From: Nitrospinia bacterium
Lineage (GTDB): Bacteria > Nitrospinota > Nitrospinia > Nitrospinales > JAJDAT01
DNA: 64,000 bases
Assembly (NCBI GenBank): GCA_029261715.1
Contig: JAJDAT010000025.1
Span: 611,717 to 675,716, forward strand
Reading direction: 5' to 3'
Positions within the stretch are counted from its first letter, which is position 1; each line of letters starts with the position of its first letter. The notes under the pieces are model-generated. The model was not told where the DNA came from. It saw only the letters and a list, made by a program, of their open reading frames with translations, and made no database searches. Below are positions 52,487 through 61,684 of the stretch, one piece after another. Position numbers and translations under genes: made by a program.

Positions 52487-53134
52487 ATGGCAGACTTAAA
52501 AACTATTTCCGGACAATTAGCTCAAATTATGATTGATATTGGAGCTGTTAAACTGTCGCCAGAAACCCCTTTCACATGGGCTTCTGGGGCAATAATGCCT
52601 ATATATACGGATAACAGGTTGCTATTAGGGAAAGAAGAATATAGAAGTCTGGTAGGACAGGGGTTTTGTGAAATAATAAAATTAAATCAAATACCAACTG
52701 ATTTAATTGCCGGAACCGCGACAGCGGGAATTCCCCACGCGACCACACTTGCCAATGCATTGAAACTACCTATGTCCTATGTAAGATCAGAGGCAAAAGG
52801 GCATGGAAGAAAAAAGATGATAGAAGGGCCAGTCCTACAAAATCAAAGCGCCGTATTGGTTGAGGATTTGATATCTACAGGTGGCAGCGCTTTAAAAGCG
52901 ATTAAAGCGCTAAGAGAAGAGGGGATGCAGGCAGATAATTGTCTAGCTATTTTTACTTATGGTTTAGAAAAGGCCACTAAGGGGTTTGAGGATAACAATT
53001 GTAATTTGCACACTCTACTCACATTTCCGGATTTAGTTGAATATTCAATATCGAATAGTCTTATTACTGAAAAACAAAAAGAAATGTTAAATGATTGGTA
53101 TAAAGACCCTTTTGAATGGGGGAAAAAGCTTTAG
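52487..53134 (+). CDS. pyrE: Orotate phosphoribosyltransferase
   Basis: The product has 215 residues from the ATG at 52487. The frame is open further back, but the extra 17 residues overlap lptD and match no family N-terminus. The PRPP-binding motif VLVEDLISTGGSALKAIKALRE is near 125-146 and YVRSEAKGHGRKKMIEG near 103-119. It converts orotate and PRPP to OMP. It lies one base after the lptD stop, so it is in the folC-lptD-pyrE transcript. Confidence 0.93.
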   Translation: MADLKTISGQLAQIMIDIGAVKLSPETPFTWASGAIMPIYTDNRLLLGKEEYRSLVGQGFCEIIKLNQIPTDLIAGTATAGIPHATTLANALKLPMSYVRSEAKGHGRKKMIEGPVLQNQSAVLVEDLISTGGSALKAIKALREEGMQADNCLAIFTYGLEKATKGFEDNNCNLHTLLTFPDLVEYSISNSLITEKQKEMLNDWYKDPFEWGKKL

Positions 53135-53163
53135 TGAAAATAAATAGCAAGTATTAATATTTT

Positions 53164-53532
53164 TTAAAAAGCAAAGGTTCGCAGTAAATTTCGAGCCTTT
53201 TGCAGTTTGACACTGGCTGAAAGTAGGTCGACATTTTCCCAGTCACTGATAGCTCCTAAAAGACGCTCTTCGATGTGGTCAAAATCTTGAGCTCTTATCG
53301 ATGAACTCAACTGGTCACGCAAAAAATAAAGATTTTCTTGTATTTTTGCTGCGATGTAGGAAAGTTCAGGAGTGTAAGTTTGTCTATTATTAACTTTTTC
53401 TATAAGAAAATTGAACTGACGAACAACATCTATTTTAAGATTCTTTGCTTCAACATTAGCCCAGGCAGATGGTGCAAAACAAAGCAAAACCAAGCTTAAA
53501 GTCAGTGCTTTTAAATTAATAAGTTTTTTCAT
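53164..53532 (-). CDS. Small secreted protein, function unknown
   Basis: The product has 122 residues from the ATG at 53532, chosen because GGAGGAG lies seven bases upstream; a longer frame begins at 53556. A signal peptide covers about 1-26 (ends SAWA). The mature part is helical, with a heptad-like pattern (AAKIQENLYFLRDQLSSSI, IEERLLGAISDWENV). No family is recognised. It converges with pyrE. Confidence 0.65.
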   Translation of the reverse strand: MKKLINLKALTLSLVLLCFAPSAWANVEAKNLKIDVVRQFNFLIEKVNNRQTYTPELSYIAAKIQENLYFLRDQLSSSIRAQDFDHIEERLLGAISDWENVDLLSASVKLQKARNLLRTFAF

Positions 53533-53793
53533 TTGCTCCTCCAAGTTTCTCCCCAAAGATCATTTTTTTCTAAAATTATCTAACTTCTACTCTGCTTAGT
53601 CAATAGTTGGTCTTTTTAATTGATATTCTCCCACTTTAATTTGATGCATATGATTTTTCATTCAACCTTATCAGTAAGCTCATTGTGGTCTTTTTAAGTA
53701 AATTCCCCAGAAATGTCGAAAGAACATTGAAATTCCAAGACAATTGGATATAATAGTTAATCTTTTAAAAACACATATAGGTAAGCGATAGAT

Positions 53794-54759
53794 ATGAGTA
53801 TCGACGAAAAAGAACTTGAAGAATCTATGCCCCCGACTGAGATGGACTGGACTGAAGACGCCATCGCCAGAATGAAAAATGTTCCTTTCTTTGTACGAAA
53901 AGGAGTTGTGCGGGGGATTGAACAATACGCGAAAGATAAAGGTGTTGTCGTAATTGATGACGAAGTTGTTTCGCGGGCTAGGCAAGAGAGAGAAGGCGCG
54001 GCTATAAGGCAAAGAAGAGATGAGCAGAAAAAAGAAGAACAGGTCGCCGCAGCTACCGGTGAAAAACCGGTTAAAAGACAATACGTAAACTTTGCTTTTT
54101 ATAAGCTGGATCCTGCGTTCAGAAGATTACCTCAAGCAGAACAAGATAAGGCGAAAAGAGAATACCTGGATGTTTTAGAAGATTATGACGACAATAACGA
54201 TATGATTCTACTGAGCTATACCATGGTAGGTATTCGTTCCGATACAGATATCATGTTGTGGAGAATTTCTTATGAGTTAGAAATGTTCCAAAAAATGACA
54301 ACAGATCTTTATAAAACGGGATTGGGTAAATATTTAATTCAAACCCATCACTATCTTTCAATGACCAAACGGTCTATGTATCTTGATGTTCTCAATCCAG
54401 AACATGAGGAAGATAGAACCCATATTATCCCAGGTAAGGCAAAATATTTATTTATTTACCCATTTACAAAAAAACGAGAATGGTACTTATTGACTAAGCA
54501 TACACGTCAAGGAATCATGGACGAGCATATTTTTATAGGCAATAAATACCCTTCAGTTAAACTGAACACAAGTTATTCTTTTGGTATTGATGATCATGAG
54601 TTTGTTGTCGCTTTTGAGTGTGATTATCCTGATGATTTTTTAGACTTGGTGCAAGAACTTAGAGAAACTGAAGGAAGTCGTTTTGTTGAAAATGATCTCC
54701 CCATTTTTACTTGTGTAGCAATGTCGTTGGAAGATACGATCAACAGTTTAGGAATTTAA
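53794..54759 (+). CDS. PCP_red domain fused to chlorite dismutase/HemQ-like domain
   Basis: The product has 321 residues. Residues 17-62 are a PCP_red domain (MDWTEDAIARMKNVPFFVRK, GIEQYAKDKGVVVIDDEVV), the small domain at the end of light-independent protochlorophyllide reductase. After a charged linker, residues 95-318 are a chlorite dismutase/HemQ-type domain: YLFIYPFTKKREWYLL, the likely axial heme ligand His245 in RQGIMDEHI, and SFGIDDHEFVVAFE. HemQ makes heme from coproheme, and Cld splits chlorite; I cannot tell which activity is present from the sequence. The ATG has AGCGA upstream, weak. A strong terminator follows. Confidence 0.85.
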   Translation: MSIDEKELEESMPPTEMDWTEDAIARMKNVPFFVRKGVVRGIEQYAKDKGVVVIDDEVVSRARQEREGAAIRQRRDEQKKEEQVAAATGEKPVKRQYVNFAFYKLDPAFRRLPQAEQDKAKREYLDVLEDYDDNNDMILLSYTMVGIRSDTDIMLWRISYELEMFQKMTTDLYKTGLGKYLIQTHHYLSMTKRSMYLDVLNPEHEEDRTHIIPGKAKYLFIYPFTKKREWYLLTKHTRQGIMDEHIFIGNKYPSVKLNTSYSFGIDDHEFVVAFECDYPDDFLDLVQELRETEGSRFVENDLPIFTCVAMSLEDTINSLGI

Positions 54760-54794
54760 CTAAAGCCAAATTGTTTTTAGTTTTATCAGATATT

Positions 54795-54823
54795 GCCCAC
54801 GCCTAAATGGCGTGGGCTTTTTT
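54795..54823 (+). terminator. Intrinsic terminator after the PCP_red-Cld gene
   Basis: GCCCACGCC at 54795-54803 and GGCGTGGGC at 54809-54817 form a perfect 9-bp stem with a TAAAT loop, followed by six T at 54818-54823. Confidence 0.92.
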
Positions 54824-54856
54824 ATTGGCATATGAATTTTAATTTCATAGTTTTAT

Positions 54857-55700
54857 TTAAGGGGGGGCTTCTGGTTTAAAATCCACTTTTATTTTATCTT
54901 TGATTTTTAGAATAGTAGAATCTTTCCCAATATAGGCAACTGAGCCTAGTTTATCTCCAACTAAAACTAAGTCGAGTGCATCATATTTTGTGTTTAGTTT
55001 GTTATTATTGCATCTGAATTGATTACATGAACTGCACAGTCTCAAATATGTTTTTTACCAAAGAAGCTATTCTTTATTTCTATATCAGGTCAGCCGTGAA
55101 CTGAAAACATACCAGAGAAATTAAGATTATAATGACTACCAACAGAGCCTCCATCAATATTTAAAAAATTAACTTGAGACCCTTTTGTTTTGTCCCCAAG
55201 CAAAGTAATGATGCCGAAAGGTTCATTTGTCATAAGTTTAATCACAATAGGTTTTTTGTTTGTTCATTCGATTTTCAATGGACTCTAAATGATTAGATTA
55301 ATACCTTTTTTAGATGTGTTTCTGTTCCTGCCCTTATTGTCACGGGTTGATCTGGAGTGAATACTTTTGATTCAATGAATTCGGTTTTTCCAGGACCAAA
55401 ATAAACAGGTTTTATATTTTTTTCTGAAAGACCATAGCCATTTTGATTGATGATTATAGGCTCAAATAAACCTGAACTTGGATTAAACCAAAATATTCTA
55501 TTATGATTGTCGACATAATGTTTTTCTCCACCATGAGATAAAATTGCCAGATATTTTGCGAATTAGTTTTGGGAAATATAATGATTTAATTGAGGAATAA
55601 AGTTTTGTTCTTGAGGTTCCTTTGCCAGTACTACATTAGTAAAAGAAGTTGTAAGAAAATGAAAGAGAGAGGATTTGGGAACCAGTATTTTAAAGCTTTT
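54857..55700 (-). pseudogene. cotH: Decayed CotH-type protein gene
   Basis: Three minus-strand reading frames join into one protein-like sequence broken by stops and frameshifts. The 5' part (from about 55700) begins with a signal-like segment and after an in-frame TAA gives NRIFWFNPSSGLFEPIIINQ, which resembles the CotH kinase segment NMRFYxNPxTGxLEPI. The middle (TNEPFGIITLLGDK, LNIDGGSVG, NLNFSGMFSVHG, DIEIKNSFFGKK) and the end (KYDALDLVLVGDKLGSVAYIG) resemble the beta-helix region after CotH. Two more stops interrupt it. The gene next to it (DUF4956) and the VTC gene are typical CotH neighbours. Confidence 0.6.
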
Positions 55701-55864
55701 ATGTTTTTATGAAAAACCTATGGGGGAAAAGAGGTAGAGCGCAAAGAGTTAAAATGACGAGAGGAAAAGGAAGGAATGAATTGAAGTAAAATGTTTTTCG
55801 AGACTTTGATTTATTTCTTTAGCTTACAATCTTTAAAAGCATAAATTAATACGTTGCATTTAAT

Positions 55865-56566
55865 TTAGGGAATATCAATTGCTCGATTAATTTTTCTTAG
55901 GGATACTTTTAAGTTGTCGTTTATTTTAGCCATTTCATCAAAGATTTCCTTGTCGCTAATATTTGGTTTTGGTCGTACAGAATAAACGACTTCCCTTAAT
56001 GTTCCCTGGCGAACTGTTTCGACATAAGAAATACTATAGGCCTCAAAGTACTTTTCTAAAAGTGGTTTTAAAGCATTTTCATAATCAATATTTAAATGAA
56101 AAACTGTGGATAATAAAAACTCTTCGCTAGTAGGGTTTGCCGCAAAGTTAAAGTAATGCATTAAAAAGATAACAATCGAAATTAATGACGTGCCTACGAT
56201 TGCAACCGCATAAAAACGCGTTCCACAGGCCATTCCAATGGCAATAGTCAAAAAGATAAAACCAATATCTTGAGGCGATTTAATAGCAGTTCTAAAGCGA
56301 ACGATTGATAATGCTCCTACTAAAGAAAAAGCCCGCGCAATATTACTTCCTATAATCAACATAATTAACGAGGTAATCATGGCGAGAATGACGAGTGTAT
56401 GTACTAAAGATTGTGAATAGGAAGCTTCAAATTGTACTTTTCTATATAAAAAACTTATCCAAAGACCAAGAATAGCGCTTAAACCAACGCCAAAAATAAC
56501 CGACCAAAGTGTTACTACCGTTGTAACACTTTGCCCTAATTGCATTGATTTAACTAATTCATCCAT
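55865..56566 (-). CDS. DUF4956 membrane protein
   Basis: The product has 233 residues and four or five membrane segments (near 15-40, 52-75, 100-115, 118-140). The signature AFSLVGALSIVRFRTAIKSPQDIGFIFLTIAIGMACG near 78-114 identifies DUF4956. The C-terminal 90 residues form a cytoplasmic domain. DUF4956 genes usually sit beside VTC-domain and CotH genes, as here, in a set thought to act on polyphosphate or on phosphorylated surface proteins. No activity is known. Confidence 0.85.
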   Translation of the reverse strand: MDELVKSMQLGQSVTTVVTLWSVIFGVGLSAILGLWISFLYRKVQFEASYSQSLVHTLVILAMITSLIMLIIGSNIARAFSLVGALSIVRFRTAIKSPQDIGFIFLTIAIGMACGTRFYAVAIVGTSLISIVIFLMHYFNFAANPTSEEFLLSTVFHLNIDYENALKPLLEKYFEAYSISYVETVRQGTLREVVYSVRPKPNISDKEIFDEMAKINDNLKVSLRKINRAIDIP

Positions 56567-56963
56567 AAGCTTTAACTATTATTTAAATTTTATAAAGTAG
56601 TGTTTAAAATACTTCTGACTCAATATTTTTGGAATTTATTTATTTTTTTGGAGATTAAATGATCGTGAAATTTGATAAGTAAAGTTACTTTCGTATTGTC
56701 AGCGATACAGACTTAAAAATAAGAGGAGGAGAAAAACAAATAATTGAATGTTTTTTGAAATTAGAAGTTGGCTCTATGTAAGCTAGATTTTAAATACGTT
56801 TTTGATTGTTTTGATGCGTTTTTCTTCCTATGATGCAAGGGATTATTCACTTAATCTTTATATCATCGTTCAAGTTTTTTACCACGCCATTTAATTTAAG
56901 TCAAAATTAATTCTATCTAATAAATTCTTTAAAAGTTAAGGTTTAAACTTAATAAAATTACTT
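56567..56963. other. Divergent spacer between DUF4956 and VTC genes
   Basis: About 400 AT-rich bases; no frame or clear control site. Confidence 0.4.
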
Positions 56964-57740
56964 ATGAATGTGAAGCCTCGTTTCGAGTTTAAATACATTG
57001 TAAATACGCAATTAGCCGAAAAGTTTTTACATAAGCTAAAAGGGAATATGATGGTAGATCCTTTTGCTGATAAAGGTGGTTACCATGTAAACTCAATCTA
57101 TTTAGATACGCCCGATCTTTATTGTTATTACAGTAAGGTTGATGGCGAAAAAGTGAGGTATAAGCTCCGAGTACGTTGGTATGGGGAAATTTTAAAAGAA
57201 TCGGAGCTTGAAAAAACAACGCTTTTTGTTGAAATAAAAAATAGAAATAATGATGAGATTTTTAAAAATCGAGTCAAATTACCAGGTAAATATTTGATAG
57301 GGATCGCAGAGAATGGTTTCCCGCTAAAAAAGTTAAGTCAATTCGTAAATGAAAAAGATTTGTGGCAGGCAAATATTATACAAAATATTGTTAACCAGAA
57401 CAATTGGCTACCAATGTGTGTTACTAGTTATTATAGGCGTCCATATCTTTGGCCATATGATAGGGATGTGCGTGTGACAATCGACAATAATCTGAGGGTC
57501 CAGAATGTTAAGAATATTCTTCAAGTATCTCAAGAAAATGGTTCCCAGGTTTTGCCGGCAGATTTATGTGTGCTAGAGATAAAATTTAACTGGGCTATGC
57601 CGCTTTGGTTATTGGAATCTTGTGTAGAAGCGGGTTTAGAAATGCGTAGATACTCTAAATACGCTTCATGTATGGAAAAACTTTATCCTGAATATACAGT
57701 TAGGTCGTCAAGGTTTCAGGAGCTTCTACCTATTGTATAA
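56964..57740 (+). CDS. VTC domain polyphosphate polymerase-like protein
   Basis: The product has 258 residues, nearly all one VTC domain. RFEFKYIVNTQLAEKF begins it; VNSIYLDTPDLYCYYSKVDGEKVRYKLRVRWYG near 33-66 carries the basic tunnel residues; LFVEIKNRNND near 75-87 supplies the metal-binding Glu. VTC proteins of yeast make polyphosphate from ATP, and related triphosphate tunnel enzymes share the fold. It sits beside DUF4956, the usual bacterial partner. Activity here is inferred. Confidence 0.85.
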   Translation: MNVKPRFEFKYIVNTQLAEKFLHKLKGNMMVDPFADKGGYHVNSIYLDTPDLYCYYSKVDGEKVRYKLRVRWYGEILKESELEKTTLFVEIKNRNNDEIFKNRVKLPGKYLIGIAENGFPLKKLSQFVNEKDLWQANIIQNIVNQNNWLPMCVTSYYRRPYLWPYDRDVRVTIDNNLRVQNVKNILQVSQENGSQVLPADLCVLEIKFNWAMPLWLLESCVEAGLEMRRYSKYASCMEKLYPEYTVRSSRFQELLPIV

Positions 57741-57787
57741 AGTTAACTTGTTTGGAGTTTTAAATTCAACCAATGAGATAAATTAGT

Positions 57788-57815
57788 TTGACGCGAATTA
57801 ATTTCTTTCTATTTT
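57788..57815 (+). promoter_or_regulatory. Possible promoter of the response regulator gene
   Basis: TTGACG at 57788-57793 and TATTTT at 57810-57815 are separated by 16 bases. The -35 element is close to consensus and the -10 is weaker. The ATG is at 57874. Confidence 0.35.
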
Positions 57816-57873
57816 TATAAACATGATTAAAAACTGCGAGAGAAAGTATGCTTTTTTCTGAGGCGATTAATTT

Positions 57874-58473
57874 ATGATTAAAGATACTGGCGATCAGATT
57901 TCAGGAGATATTCTCATTGTCGACGATACTCCAGCGAATATTGGCGTTTTACATAAGACTTTAGAACCTCATGGACATAAAATTTTTATTTCTTCTTCAG
58001 GGATAGGAGCTTTAAATTTTCTAGAAAATAATAGCCCTGATTTAATCCTCCTTGATATTATGATGCCTGGGATGGATGGGTTTGAAACTTGCGAAAAAAT
58101 TAAAGATAACGAAAAAACAAAAAACATTCCTATTATTTTTATTACGGCAGTTTCTGAAACAGACTCTATTGTAAAAGGTTTTCAATTAGGTGCATTAGAC
58201 TATATAACAAAACCGTTTAGGCAAGAGGAAGTAGTTGCTAGAGTTGGTACTCAATTACGACTCAAAAAAGCAATGATGGAATTAAGAGGCGTTAACGCAA
58301 TGTTGGAAGGTATGGCCTATGAAAGCTCAACTAGTTATTCTCAGTTATCCGATGAACTACATGTCAAAATTCAATCGGCAATCAAAATAGAAGAAAAGTT
58401 AAAGTTATACGTTGGTCATTTGGAAAGTAAGATTACAGAACTAGGAGAATCTTTAGAAAGATTTAACCGATAA
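57874..58473 (+). CDS. Response regulator with receiver domain and C-terminal coiled coil
   Basis: The product has 199 residues. The receiver domain (about 12-130) is complete: Asp17-Asp18, phospho-acceptor Asp61 (LILLDIMMPGMDG), Thr91 and Lys113 (YITKPF). Residues 135-199 form a helical, heptad-like segment (VKIQSAIKIEEKLKLYVGHLESKITELGESL) instead of a DNA-binding or enzyme domain. It resembles receiver modules of hybrid proteins cut off from their output. No kinase is adjacent. Confidence 0.82.
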   Translation: MIKDTGDQISGDILIVDDTPANIGVLHKTLEPHGHKIFISSSGIGALNFLENNSPDLILLDIMMPGMDGFETCEKIKDNEKTKNIPIIFITAVSETDSIVKGFQLGALDYITKPFRQEEVVARVGTQLRLKKAMMELRGVNAMLEGMAYESSTSYSQLSDELHVKIQSAIKIEEKLKLYVGHLESKITELGESLERFNR

Positions 58474-58499
58474 AAAATTAAGTGATAATTTTCGTATTA

Positions 58500-59075
58500 G
58501 TTAATATCCGAACGACGTTAAATTACTTTTAACTTCTTAAATAAATAAAAAATTGAAAGTAAGATTAAAAAAGCGCCCACACTCAAGGCGATCAATAAGT
58601 TGTTTAAAGTGTTTTTTCCTGCGGCGGTTTCAAATAGATTCAAGCTTTGAAAACCCGTGTTTACAGAAGTTGGAATGATGTAAGGGAATTGCATTAACGC
58701 CTAAGCGGCACAGATAAAACTCATTTTAATTCCAACCATAAATCCCAAAGCGACAGCTTCTAAAAAAAATCCTACCTACGGGAAAGCGATTCCAATTATT
58801 GGTCCTGCGTGTTCAACAAACTTTGGAAATAATAATCCCAACTCAAAAGCAAATGTCGTTCCGGAAACTGCTCCAATCGCAAAAAAAATGGCGACTCCAC
58901 GTACCCAAGACTTGGTCAAACTTAGGTAAACTCTATTTCGAGTCTTCAATCAATACCAATAAGCCGTTGCTATAAGAAATTGTATTACTATTCCGATGCA
59001 TGCAAAAAAAATATGAAACTCCAAAGAGAAAGTCATTTGTAATCTAGCGGCTAAAAGGTCGATCATAGCGAGAGA
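58500..59075 (-). pseudogene. Decayed cytochrome bd oxidase remnant: CydA N-terminus joined to CydB-like C-terminus
   Basis: One minus-strand frame starts with MIDLLAARLQMTFSLEFHIF and continues with SGTTFAFELGLLFPKFVEHAGPI, clearly the CydA start with its heme-binding region. It then jumps to a hydrophobic stretch and QFPYIIPTSVNTG ... FETAAGKNTLNN with a final membrane segment, like the CydB end. The frame is open apart from three stops (TGA, TAG, TAG) before the terminal TAA. A large internal deletion joined the two subunits, and stops then accumulated. The CydB part is less certain. Confidence 0.72.
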
Positions 59076-59189
59076 AATGATTTCTGAAAAGTTGACATTT
59101 TATAAGAAATTTCTAAATCTAATTTTATAGTTTTGATGTGATTTTGAAGTTGAATTTTCTAAATAATCATTAATTGAATATAGGCACGA

Positions 59190-59444
59190 ATGAATTATAT
59201 AGACTTATTAGGATTTTTAGCTGGTTGTTTAACAACCTCGGCATTTGTACCGCAGGTAATAAGGACTTGGAAAACGAAATCCACTCATGATCTTTCTTTA
59301 GGGATGTGGATCGCTTTTTGTATTGGAGTGTTATGCTGGCTTGTTTATGGTTTTATACTTGAAGCGTCCCCTATTATTTTCACTAATTTTGTGACTTTGT
59401 TTCTAGCGGGAACAATTTTGTTTTTAAAAATTAGGTATAAGTAA
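59190..59444 (+). CDS. SemiSWEET-type small transporter (PQ-loop repeat)
   Basis: The product has 84 residues and three membrane segments, one triple-helix bundle. The first has TTSAFVPQVIRTWKTKSTHDLSLGMW with the PQ motif, and CWLVYGFILEASPIIFTNFVTLFLAGTI follows. SemiSWEETs work as dimers and move sugars such as sucrose or glucose. It stands alone behind the cyd remnant. Substrate unknown. Confidence 0.88.
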   Translation: MNYIDLLGFLAGCLTTSAFVPQVIRTWKTKSTHDLSLGMWIAFCIGVLCWLVYGFILEASPIIFTNFVTLFLAGTILFLKIRYK

Positions 59445-59961
59445 TTATGAGGCGTGGGATAAGAAATAACTTTGCCAATTAATTAGATAAATAGTCGTAA
59501 TTTTATTGTGCTGTTTTGTTTAATTTACATTAATTAGGGTAAAAGAAAAATCTATTTAGCTTTAACGCAGTATTTTCTTGCGGATTAATTTGATTGAATT
59601 ACCTTTCCTCATACTCCCTCCAGAATAGGCATAGTTCTGCCTTTCAGTTTAATTTTTTTTTAAAATGGAAAATAAAAAAATAATTATTTTATGTTGAGAA
59701 AAAAGTTTTCTTTTTATTTGGTATGCCTATAAAAAGTTAATTTCAATCTTTTCAATGTGTTTGGAAGACGAACAAAAATAACAAAATTCGCTTTATTCTT
59801 TTTTTGTTTTTTAAGAAAAAAATTTTGTATAAAAAATATTGAAAGTGGGAAATTTATGTATTACATTGCCCCCACTTCAAACTTAAACAAGATTTACGCT
59901 TCTTATTTTTCTTCGATGGTTTTTCGAAAAATTTGTTTTCGAAAGTGAATTTTAAATTCTA
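59445..59961. other. AT-rich spacer before the outer-membrane-like gene
   Basis: About 515 bases, very AT-rich. A 63-codon frame at 59757-59948 has no coding signs. AGGCATAGTTCTGCCT near 59625-59645 can form a small hairpin. Confidence 0.4.
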
Positions 59962-61536
59962 ATGCAAAAAAAAATATTCTTAATTTGTTCTTTGATTGTT
60001 CTGGTAAGTCTTTTCGGGAGAAACAGTTTGTATGCAGAAGATGACCTATCAGAAACTAAAAATAACTCTGCCCAGAATAAACAAATTAGTGAAAAAATAG
60101 TTGTCTTAAATAGTGAGCAGGATTTGGGACATAGACCTAACAATGAAGATAATGAATCTGAAGAAAACACTAACAATGTAAATGAAGATTGGGAAGGAGA
60201 ATTTAAATTAAATAATTATTACGACGATTGGGAAGTCGATTCTTCTTTGGGAATTACAGGTCGACAATTTTCTAATATAGGGGAGCTAAAGTTAATAAAT
60301 AAAAATTTCTCTCTAAGTCCAAAATTGAATAAATTTTTACCATTTATTAAAGATAAAGGAGTTTTAAAGTTAAAAGCTAAAGGTGGCAGTTTATTTGTAG
60401 ACACTAAAATGGGTAATTTTTCGAATAATAATGGGAAAAAAAATTTTACAGATGCTCATTTTACAGGCGGCACGGATATAGGTTTTCAGGGTAGTTTTAA
60501 CACTTTAAAAGATACTGAAAAAAACCGCGATGGAGTAGAATTATCTTTGAAATTAAATCTTCCAAGTGGAAAGTCAAGACTTAGTCGGTTAGAGCGTTTA
60601 TCAAACCCAAATAGTAATTTGATTTCTTATGAATTTGGCGGTAAGGGCTTTAATTATACTTTTGAGGGTGGTTATATATATAGGCATGAAAAAAGCCCTT
60701 GTCCAAAAAAAACTTGCGTTGCAGATAATAAGAAAAAGAAATCTACGGGTGATCTAAGCTATTTTCAATTGGATAACCAACAAGAAAATAATGAAATAAA
60801 TACAGAGACTGCTTTAAGTAAAGATATTAAAAATATATTTGGAGAAATTAAAGAATTAATTGATGATTATAGTTATAACTTTGAAGCTGGGGGGGGGTAT
60901 ACGCGTTACGGATCCTTTGATGCGACTGAGGAAATTGACGATGATGATGTTTCAGGGGGTTATGGTTTTGATATTAGGGGTAAGTTTGAAATTTTCCCTT
61001 TTAATGAATTAAAAACTGGACTTGAGTTAAGTTATACTTTTATAGATGGCTATATTGACGATATTTCTAATACATATCGCTTAAAAATTCCTATTGTATG
61101 GGAAAAAGGTAATTATAAATTTGAATTTGTCTATTCATTTGAAAAAAGCGATGGAGAACCAGCGAGAGCTACTGAAATTCGAAGAAATGATCAGTTTCGT
61201 AAGGGGATTCAAAATATATTTTCAATAAAAAATTCGTATAAGGTTTTTCAAAGTAGGTGTCCATGTGATGGAAGTTTTTCGGAAAAAATTCAACTTCATT
61301 TTAACCTTGATGGTAGAGAAAATAATACGGAGCGGCCTGCTGATTCAACTTTTTTTGCCACAGATGATTTTATTTCTGTTGATGGAGGTATAGATTTTGA
61401 AAAAATTTACAATTCACCTATCAGCTTATTTTTAGATTTGAAATATTTTGAATTATACTCCAAAGGTTCGAACGATATTGATTCTGATTTTTCTGGAATA
61501 AAGCTAATGGCACATTTAAAGTATGATCTAAAATAA
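59962..61536 (+). CDS. Secreted beta-rich (outer-membrane-like) protein, function unknown
   Basis: The product has 524 residues. A signal peptide covers about 1-25 (ends SLYAED). A charged Asn/Glu-rich linker follows to about 75. From about 90 on, alternating hydrophobic and polar stretches with many aromatic strand ends (YKFEFVYSFEKS, SLFLDLKYFELYS, FSGIKLMAHLKYDLK) suggest a beta-barrel ending in the outer membrane. Four Cys occur in pairs (PCPKKTC, RCPCDG). No family is recognised. No ribosome binding site is clear before the ATG at 59962. Confidence 0.6.
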   Translation: MQKKIFLICSLIVLVSLFGRNSLYAEDDLSETKNNSAQNKQISEKIVVLNSEQDLGHRPNNEDNESEENTNNVNEDWEGEFKLNNYYDDWEVDSSLGITGRQFSNIGELKLINKNFSLSPKLNKFLPFIKDKGVLKLKAKGGSLFVDTKMGNFSNNNGKKNFTDAHFTGGTDIGFQGSFNTLKDTEKNRDGVELSLKLNLPSGKSRLSRLERLSNPNSNLISYEFGGKGFNYTFEGGYIYRHEKSPCPKKTCVADNKKKKSTGDLSYFQLDNQQENNEINTETALSKDIKNIFGEIKELIDDYSYNFEAGGGYTRYGSFDATEEIDDDDVSGGYGFDIRGKFEIFPFNELKTGLELSYTFIDGYIDDISNTYRLKIPIVWEKGNYKFEFVYSFEKSDGEPARATEIRRNDQFRKGIQNIFSIKNSYKVFQSRCPCDGSFSEKIQLHFNLDGRENNTERPADSTFFATDDFISVDGGIDFEKIYNSPISLFLDLKYFELYSKGSNDIDSDFSGIKLMAHLKYDLK

Positions 61537-61684
61537 ATTTTTAAATAATTATTTCTTAAAATTACATGAATCAAAATTCTCCTCCCAATCAGGTAGTCCG
61601 CAATGTGTTGTTGTTTACTTTATTTTTTTATTATAATTCAATTTTTTTAAAATATGATGTTTTTCAAAATTTTGATATTTGAAA

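Noticed and set aside
54857..55045. A stand-alone 62-residue gene on the minus strand
   Set aside because: Its sequence continues the CotH-like reading in another frame and fits as the 3' end of the pseudogene.
58500..59075. Stop-codon recoding (TGA and TAG read through) in a functional cyd gene
   Set aside because: The product is also a CydA/CydB chimera missing most of both subunits, so mutation is the simpler reading.
59757..59948. 63-codon plus-strand frame before the outer-membrane-like gene
   Set aside because: It lies in AT-rich DNA, is Phe/Lys-rich as expected by chance and has no start signal.
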